From: Podila epigama
Lineage: Eukaryota > Mortierellomycota > Mortierellomycetes > Mortierellales > Mortierellaceae
DNA length: 16,100 bases
NCBI GenBank assembly: GCA_015679605.1
Contig: JAAAVE010000265.1
Coordinates: 6,011 to 22,110, forward strand
Direction: 5' to 3'
Numbering within the stretch: the stretch's first letter is position 1; every line of letters starts with the position of its first letter. Positions 9,636 through 16,100 of the stretch are shown here, in pieces. Made by a program: the position numbers and the translations under genes. The notes under the pieces were generated by a model that searched no databases, was not told the DNA's origin, and saw only the letters and a list, made by a program, of their open reading frames with translations.

Positions 9636-11067
9636 TTACTTCTTGTCGCGGCCCAATGTTGAGGCTACAGTGGCGGCCTCTTGAATCGTCCTGGCCAAAG
9701 TGGATCTGATTTTGCCGTCTTCCATGGTCAGCAGTCCTGCAATGGTACATCCTCCAGGCGTGGTGACCGAGTCCTTGATTGCTGCTGGATGGGCACCTGT
9801 AGTGAGAACCATTCTTGCTGCACCCTGTAGTACTAGGTTATATTTTATCAACATGTCCAAATTCAAATGGAGAGAGGTTGAGTATAAAAGTTGGAACGAG
9901 CAGATGTGAAAAAATGTGTACAAAACATGGTAGTAGAAACATCTGCATTCTTTATCAAATCATTTTGTTACCTTGTGCAGCAAGCTCTGTGGCAACATCG
10001 CGTGGTAAGCCCATCATGACACCACCGTCAGCCAGTGCTTCCAACATGACGCTTTTGTAAGAAGGGACACAATGGAGAAATAAAAAGTGGCCAAAAGTCG
10101 TTAATTCTTTTGTATTGCTTTGCTTACCACCCATTACAGACAAAATCTAGAACTGGCACTTGGAAAGATAAAAAAGGCAAATATTACATACCATGCAAAG
10201 GCGGGTCCACTACCAGCAAGAGCAGTGACGGCATCCAAATGCTTTTCGTCAAGAATACGACAACGTCCTAGGGTAGAAAAGATTTGGGAGGTAAACTCGA
10301 TCGATTCGGGATCTGTCCCTGGACTACAAGAGAGGACAGTCATTCCTTCACGGATCTATTTTGTGGGGCAATGAGGCTTACGTTCGTTATCATCAAATGT
10401 ACAAAGAAAGAGGTATATTGCATGCATAGGGCAAGAACAATGATCCATTGACTTGAAATAAAACAAGAGTGACACTTGCCTTGCACGGAGTGTTGGGCAT
10501 GGCACGGATGATGGTGGTGGTGGGAGTGGTCCAGGACTGTAGCTGCTCAATGGTGACACCGGCACAAATACTGACAAGTAGCTTGCCTGCAAGAGCGTCT
10601 CGGATACCTGGGGCTGATAGTACAGCCTTAGCTACCTGAGGTTTTGTGCTGTTGATTTTTATTTGTGGGATGAAAAAGATAAAGTATTAATGAGGACTGA
10701 CGTTGAACTGACGAAAATTTACAAAGATTTACAAAGTAACGAGAATTTACCAGAGGAGGACAACATCGGCTTCGGTGACACCTTGGACGTTGCCTGTGTG
10801 GCCATAGAGAACACGAGCCTGGTCGCCAAGGGTCAGGGCCAGTTTGGCGGCAGACTCTTTATGCGAGACGCAGGCGATGAATCCTGAGGGGAGAAGGTGA
10901 TCAGCGATGGCAGTAGTGGTGGAGGTAGTAGTAGTGTTGCTGTTACTGTTGTTGTTGTTGTTGTTGGCGGTGGCAGTGCTACTGCTTGCATCGAGCGTGC
11001 CTCGGATGATGGCGATGCCCATGGTGCCACAGCCGAGCACGCAGATGGTTGGGTTCAAGAGAGGCAT
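9636..11067 (-). CDS. PRO3: Pyrroline-5-carboxylate reductase, 5 exons
   Basis: It reduces delta1-pyrroline-5-carboxylate to L-proline with NAD(P)H, the final step of proline biosynthesis, and is usually a cytosolic decamer. Exons: 11067-10751, 10648-10480, 10355-10192, 10051-9972, 9832-9636, giving 308 residues, a normal family length. Seen: the Rossmann dinucleotide motif LGCGTMG (about 11-17); CTKPQV at the end of the nucleotide domain; AMPNTPC before IREG; the substrate motif AGSGPAF (about 209-215); the signature [14 protein letters not shown] (222-235); and the C-terminal GAARMVL and [10 protein letters not shown] blocks. Intron 2 (10479-10356) has a GC donor in an otherwise perfect context (AAG before GCAAGT), and the codon phase requires it. 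A low-complexity Ser/Thr/Asn insertion (about residues 27-53, with six Asn in a row) sits between the first helix and the second strand of the Rossmann fold. The gene diverges from the kinase gene on the plus strand. Confidence 0.96.
10356..10479 (-). other. GC-AG intron 2 of PRO3
   Basis: Exon 2 ends TGC AAG and the intron begins GCAAGTGT. The acceptor is AAAATAG before ATC CGT GAA GGA. Joining them gives [17 protein letters not shown], which matches the family with no gap. The only nearby GT (4 nt downstream) would shift the frame. Confidence 0.9.
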
Positions 11068-11606
11068 ATGGTTTATAGTATGGGAATGTTACTAAGATAT
11101 GTATGAGACTGATCAGTGATGTGAATGAATGAATGGATTTGAGCGAAGAACTGATTGAATGAAATCAATGAATGAAAGCGCGCGCGTGTGGGAAGGAGGG
11201 CCAAAAGAAAAGACAACAAATGGACGCGTGACTGGAACGCGCCTGGATTGTACGTTTCGTGACGCACACGTGACACCAACAGTCAAGTGAACCAAACTCA
11301 CTTTCACATTCATTCATTCATTCTCCTTTTTTTTTTTTTTTTTGACTCTTCTCGTCTTTGTCCTCCATAGCCATCCACCTTCCTGTCCTCCTGCTATCCA
11401 CCCCGTCCATCGACACATAACCACACACAAACCACGCTCAACAACACCATCTCATTTACCAACCGTATCAATCTCTCCTTTTCTTTGGTTTTCAAAGACA
11501 CGGTGCATCCAACAACCTTCTTCCATTTTCCGCTGACTCGACCTTCAGCGTGTGTCGCCCTGCTTTGGACATTCTGGACATTCTGGACATTCTGGTCATT
11601 CTGGAC
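11068..11606. promoter_or_regulatory. Divergent promoter between PRO3 and the kinase gene
   Basis: This 539-bp gap lies between two start codons on opposite strands. It holds a run of 17 T (11327-11343), which usually disfavours nucleosomes; an E-box CACGTG (11267-11272); and an MluI-type ACGCGT (11224-11229). There is also an alternating GCGCGCGCGTGTG tract (11178-11190) and GAATG-type repeats on the left (11122-11135, 11153-11178) whose complement CATTCATTC appears on the right (11307-11323). The last ~45 bp before the kinase ATG are a 9-bp tandem array. Transcription starts cannot be located by eye. Confidence 0.6.
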
Positions 11607-11610
11607 ATGC
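11566..11610 (+). repeat. Five 9-bp tandem units spanning the kinase start codon
   Basis: The units are TGGACATTC three times (11566-11592), then TGGTCATTC and TGGACATGC. The T-to-G change in the last unit creates the ATG at 11607-11609 used as the kinase start. The frame reads Leu-Asp-Ile repeats. Confidence 0.95.
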
Positions 11611-14600
11611 ACGGTCAGCACATCAGCAACCTCTCGCGGTCCCTTCCGCCCACCCCTAGTCAGCTCCATTCCTACAACGACCAGGACGACGACGACCTCG
11701 ACAGAGGCAATGGTCTTGCAGAGGACTACTTTGGCGAATCCGAGGAGGTGCCCCTGCCATTCCCCATCAAAACCATCGTCGCCGACCCGCAGACAAACCT
11801 CAGCCTCACCCTCATCTCGGCCCTCGGTGCTGGTTCATACGCTGTCGTTTACCTGGCAAAAGAGGTCGCTTCTGGTACACTCTACGCCCTTAAATGTCTC
11901 GGCAAGGATAAGCTTACAGAAGAGGAAGTTGCCATCCAGCGCAACGAGGTACTTTTTTTTTTTTATTTCTTATTTTTATACTTTCCATGCAATAGCGCCA
12001 TGGCTGGTGTTTTCTTTTCATTATCGTTTTCCCATTTCTTCTCTTTTCGTGTTCGCCTACTTTCTTCTTCTTGTTCTTCTCCTTTTGTGCTTCTTTCATT
12101 GAGCCGATATGTAAGACAAGAAGGATACATTCATTAGCTTACATGATGGTGTCGTATTATCATGAACCAGAGGCTAGATTTTGAGAGTGGGGCACAGACA
12201 TCATACCTTTGCACGATAGAACAACTGACGCTCTTCAGTCGATCACTCGATAAACTGTATCCAACATAGGTCATTATCCATACTTCACTGCCCCAACATC
12301 GCAATATTATAAGGCTGTTCAATATGTTCGAGACCACCAATCACCTCTTCCTGCTACTCGAATACTCTTCTGGTATGGACCTCTACCAATGGATCAGCAT
12401 GCGGTCTGATAGGACAGATCCAGTCTCTGGCGAACCCTATTCACCTTCTGCCCGCTTTGGCGTCATTCAGTCTGTCTTTGACCAGGTGCTCGAGGGCGTC
12501 CGTCAAGTGCACAACTGTGGCATCGCCCATCGCGACCTCAAGCCAGAAAACTTTTTGATCGAACATCTCGATGGCGAGTACGTTGTCAAAATCACCGACT
12601 TTGGCCTTGCTACCACCGACATGGAAAGCGATGAGTTTGAGTGCGGTAGTAAACCCTACATGAGCTACGGTAACAGAACCATCAGAGTTATTGTATGGCA
12701 TGATATGCCATTTGTCTTCATTTTTTTCCCTCCCTTCTCGTATACAAGATCATTAACCATGCCCTCGCATGTTACACTTGCATTTACTCGGATTAATTTG
12801 ATAGAGTGCAGAAATGGCGTCGATACGCCATACAATGTGCAAATGGCGGACATTTGGTCGGTTGGCATTATCCTCATCAATCTGTTGTATCATCGATGCC
12901 CATGGTCAGATCCTTGTCCCCTAGAGTCGTACGCTTTTGCATCATTCCTCAACAACCGAGTTGACTTTCTTCAGAGGCGTTTCGAGGACATGCCTGGTCC
13001 AGTGGCCCGATGGCTAGGCCTTCATGCCTTTGCCTTTGTAGGACCCACAAAAAAGCCTCGACGGCGCACAAGGCCCACGCTCGCCGAATGGCAACAGTGG
13101 ATGAAGGCATTTGTGCCACGAATGTTAGGACAAATGGATACACTGACCGATTCCGACAACGATAGTCAAATCGACGACGAGGAGGATGATGATATAGAGG
13201 CCGAAGAGGCCTACACCCGCTCTCGCTTTAAAGAGGAACTACTCGGGCAGGAGGTGGAAGGCGATGAAATCATTGACCCTGATGAAGAAGATGAAAGCCA
13301 GGATCATGTCGTGCCCATCGACATCCGCATGGCATCCTCGCTTCAACATAGGGATCATTCTCGTTTTTCTATATCGCATAGCCGACAGCAAGATCCAAAA
13401 TCGTCAAGCCTCTCAGGATCCTTTTTGAAATTCGACCCATCTGCATTCTATCAACCTACCAGGCTCAGGCAAGAGTCTTGGTCGGATGCCATTGACATGG
13501 AAGGTACCGAGGATGCTGAGATGGACTTTTCGGCACCTATCCTATTTGAAGAGTCTGGCGAAGAAGACGAAAATGAGCTAAGAAATGATCCCGATGACGA
13601 CCAGACTGGATTGGCCGTCGCCCTACCAGACGACTTTATCGAACCCTTTTCAGAATCAACACCGACAGGAGAGGAGGCCCAGTCCAAATCAGCAACGCCC
13701 TTGCCCCAACTCCACTTTAGCCGACAGCCAGACATGCGATTTGAATTGGATAGTAACCACCAAGCGAAACGAGGCCACGACAGATCCTCACCGGCGTTTG
13801 AAAAACAGGATATGATCAACACCCTCGTTTTTATTGAGCCAGATAGGTCCCGTCCTCATCACGACTCGAACCCGACTAGTACCAGCAACCTTGCAACATC
13901 GCTCCCTACCACCAGCCACATGCCTCTCCAGCTGGGATCGCTTCAAGACTCGACAAAGGAGCGAACCCACCTCAAGCATCGGATGAAGAAACCTGTGCGT
14001 GACTTACAGGAGGTGAAAGCTGCCCCGTTTGTGTTTCCGCCTCTCAAGACACCCACGTCCTCGTCCTTTGCGATTGGGGACTCTGCTAATTCATCCACCC
14101 AGCCAACTCAGAATCAGAACAAGGATACAGGAGTCGTCAAATCACAGGATGAACACCAACGCAATGAACGCTCTGAGCGGTATGCCCAAAGAGATGGACA
14201 CAAGGAAATCGGTCATCAGAACCAAGCTGCAACATTCTCCACCTCCATCTCTTCGTCCTCCTCCCGTTTTGGAACCTTCCTTCCCAAGGGAGCTGGATCT
14301 CTGAACAATAAACTCGATGGACAGCCTGTAGGGTCTGGTTTGAGAGGTAGCCACAGTGGCCATGGAGTATCAGGATCCAACGTCTCTCGGGCCTCTGGAC
14401 GAAGCCACAATGCAGCGTCACCTTCTTCAAATTGGCGAAAGACTCACCATCGCGGAAGCAGTTGGACATCGATGGACGAGACATGGGACAAGAATAAAGA
14501 TGGCTCTGGCAGTGCAGGTACAGGTGCAGGCACAGGCCATAGCTCAGGCTCTGGATCGGGCATGCGACGACATCATCCACACCAGCAATACGAAGGAGGT

Positions 14601-16100
14601 CTTCCTCGCTCCTTCCGAAACGAACGATACCATGGTGATTTCAGGGACGAAGGCTCATTTGGACTTCCCCCTCGCGTGGAGAACAAGTTCCGTCCTCGCT
14701 ACCGTCAAGGAGGGCGTCGATTTTACAACAACAACAACAACAACAACAACAATCATACCTTCAATCACACCCATAACACTACTAGTCACTCCAGCGGTCA
14801 TCCCACGCATTTTAATGCAGCCCTTCCACCTGCGCCACCGACTGGTTCTAGTATTTCCTTTGGAGGGTCGCCTCGATCTCGCCACCAAAGCCGCTCTGGC
14901 TCTGTCTTTGACCAGGTCGCAACATCCTCTACAGCAACACAAGCCAGCTCTGGCTATGGGCAGTCCCCGCTTTCATCAGAACAGACCAAGCAAGGTACCA
15001 GGGATTCTGCTGCCAAGAGAGAACCTCACGTTATTGCTGGTGCTCTCACGACGGGCCTCAAATATGAAAACAGTCAGTTGCGAACAGGAAACAATAGCAA
15101 GTCGCCTAACGCCCCAGTCAGTAGCTCACGCCTTGCTGGGCAACGGAACAAGAGCTTGGTAGACTTGCGTGGGTTGGATGTCACCTCTCAATCTTGGCGA
15201 CAACCGCAGCCCCAGCAGCACCCACCTGTACCTAAGCCTGAACTTGAGACAATGGGCCTTGACACCGCCGGCGCTCACGTCAACACCAATACCAATACCC
15301 ATAACCATACCCAAACCCATACCCATACCACTTCCAACATCAACATCAATACCAATGACAGTACGAGTACCAATTCCAATACCGATACCAATACTAGCAA
15401 TAGCAACAGCAATAGCAATAGTAGTAGCAACGTTCAACTCGGCAACAGTGGTAGCGTCAAGCATGCGCATGAGAGCCATTCTTCGGAAGATCGCACAGGA
15501 TCCTTGGGAAGATCACATCGCCTTACTGACAGGATTCAAGGAAGCGACAGCAACGCAACACCCAAGGATAATGTTTACCGACCACCTCAGTGGTACGAAC
15601 GACGTTCCAGCCACGCGCACTCGAGTGGTCCGCAGCGGAGACCACCGAGTGGGACAGAGATGGACTTTTCGGGATGGCAAAAGCATGATGGTCCGACATC
15701 CATGACGCTTCCTTCTCGACACAGGAGTCGATCCAAGGGTCGCATTGTTCTTGGACAAGGATTCTTTGGACAGGGGCAGAACCAGATTCCAGGGCAAGGA
15801 CAAGGGCAAGGCTCAAGTCAAATGCAGGGACAAGGCCAAAGCCACACTGGCATGACATCCTCAACAACAGGCACTGGCGGAGGATCTTCTGCATCTGGGT
15901 CGTCTCCAGTGGAGCGTAAAAAGCACCAACAGCGACCGAGTGGTTCCATGTCGAGCAACTGGAGAGTAGGGCCGTCAGCGGCATTGCCATCGCCGTCATC
16001 CAGTGGAGGGGTGGATCAAGGTTCAGGTTCAGAGCGCCCGTTGCAGAACCAATCTTCAGCCGAGTCACCGCTGATGACGTTGACACCACCGACACCGATC
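11607..16100 (+). CDS. Ran1/Ksp1-type serine/threonine protein kinase with long disordered tail (3' partial)
   Basis: Exons 11607-11948, 12270-12669 and 12805-16100 (still open at the edge) join in phase to give at least 1346 residues. The kinase domain covers about 68-350. Seen: glycine loop GAGSYAVV (74-81); ATP-binding Lys96 in ALKCL; likely helix-C Glu114; HRDLKPEN (201-208); DFG (224-226); CGSKPYMSYE in the activation segment (239-248); DIWSVG (263-268). All catalytic residues are present, so it should be active. The SYE in place of APE and the domain order resemble the fungal Ran1/Pat1-Ksp1-Sks1-Vhs1 group, which acts in nutrient signalling, filamentation or meiosis control. I cannot say which ortholog it is. 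An acidic stretch (about 363-414) follows, then roughly 900 residues of Ser/Asn/Gln/Gly-rich sequence with nine Asn (889-897), an Asn-Thr repeat (1074-1123) and a Gly-Gln repeat (1231-1263). The start is the first in-frame ATG after the stop at 11418. Confidence 0.86.
11949..12269 (+). other. Kinase intron 1 (321 nt)
   Basis: Donor GAG|GTACTT followed by a run of 12 T; acceptor CCAACATAG before GTC ATT ATC CAT. Phase 0. Splicing joins helix C (QRNE) to VIIHTSLPQHRNIIRL, the expected kinase order. The middle is T/C-rich with stops in all forward frames, and no RNA gene is evident. Confidence 0.88.
12670..12804 (+). other. Kinase intron 2 (135 nt)
   Basis: Donor TACG|GTAACA and acceptor TTTGATAG before AGTGCAGA. 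Phase 1. The split codon becomes Glu248 of the SYE motif in the activation segment, so splicing here is essential for a functional kinase. Confidence 0.9.
14727..14753 (+). repeat. (AAC)n repeat coding for nine Asn
   Basis: Eight perfect AAC codons followed by AAT, in frame in kinase exon 3. Confidence 0.97.
15282..15431 (+). repeat. Degenerate hexanucleotide minisatellite (ACCAAT/ACCCAT, then AGCAAT)
   Basis: About 150 bp of near-repeating ACCAAT, ACCCAT and later AGCAAT units, in frame in kinase exon 3. It encodes an Asn/Thr/His tract followed by an Asn/Ser tract. Confidence 0.92.

Noticed and set aside
12143-12228. Possible C/D box snoRNA in kinase intron 1 (ATGATGG, then CTGA about 80 nt later)
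   Set aside because: The C box has a mismatch at its last base, the flanking bases do not form a terminal stem, and no internal boxes are evident. Chance occurrence is likely.
14356-15162. 268-codon open frame on the plus strand inside kinase exon 3
   Set aside because: It is the +1 shadow of the kinase coding frame, which is itself continuous and in phase with the catalytic domain. Its composition follows the kinase repeats (for example Thr runs from AAC repeats).
15523-16095. 190-codon antisense open frame opposite the kinase tail
   Set aside because: It mirrors low-complexity coding sequence and shows no domain, no splice support and no start context of note.
1-16100. Mobile elements, tRNA/rRNA genes, CRISPR arrays, or a novel multi-gene system
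   Set aside because: I looked on both strands for transposase/integrase-like frames, long terminal or inverted repeats, cloverleaf-like sequences and regularly spaced repeats, and found none. All long coding exons belong to five conserved fungal genes.

Overview
The window comes from a fungal nuclear genome. Its genes are split by short spliceosomal introns (89-512 nt) with GT...AG ends. The intergenic gaps are about 0.2-0.6 kb, and the proteins are fungal housekeeping and signalling proteins: Vps1, Xrn1, the Atp4-type ATP synthase b subunit, pyrroline-5-carboxylate reductase and a Ran1/Ksp1-type kinase. Intron density (12 introns in XRN1) and the mixed base composition fit an early-diverging filamentous fungus, for example Mortierellomycota. 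That lineage guess is inference only and cannot be settled from the sequence alone.

Layout. Four genes lie on the minus strand. The first coding exon of a VPS1-like dynamin GTPase (13-480) runs off the left edge through its first intron. A complete 13-exon XRN1 spans 1088-7309, a 4-exon mitochondrial ATP4 spans 7832-9418, and a 5-exon PRO3-type P5C reductase spans 9636-11067. A large serine/threonine kinase gene runs divergently on the plus strand from 11607 and is cut by the right edge. PRO3 and the kinase share a 539-bp head-to-head promoter region. I built the gene models by joining exons whose phases match exactly at every junction: 21 complete introns, 20 of them GT-AG and one GC-AG.

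The genes do not form a pathway. They cover endocytic/vacuolar membrane scission, 5'-3' mRNA decay, oxidative phosphorylation, the last step of proline synthesis, and a nutrient-type protein kinase with a very long disordered tail. I see no mobile element, tRNA, rRNA, CRISPR array or prokaryote-like defence or metabolic cluster. The points most worth a second look are small-scale: a GC-AG intron in PRO3, a 9-bp repeat array that creates the kinase start codon, two leucine-rich helical motifs in the Xrn1 tail, a long-distance leader exon for ATP4, simple-sequence-encoded low-complexity insertions, and a promoter rich in structural repeats.
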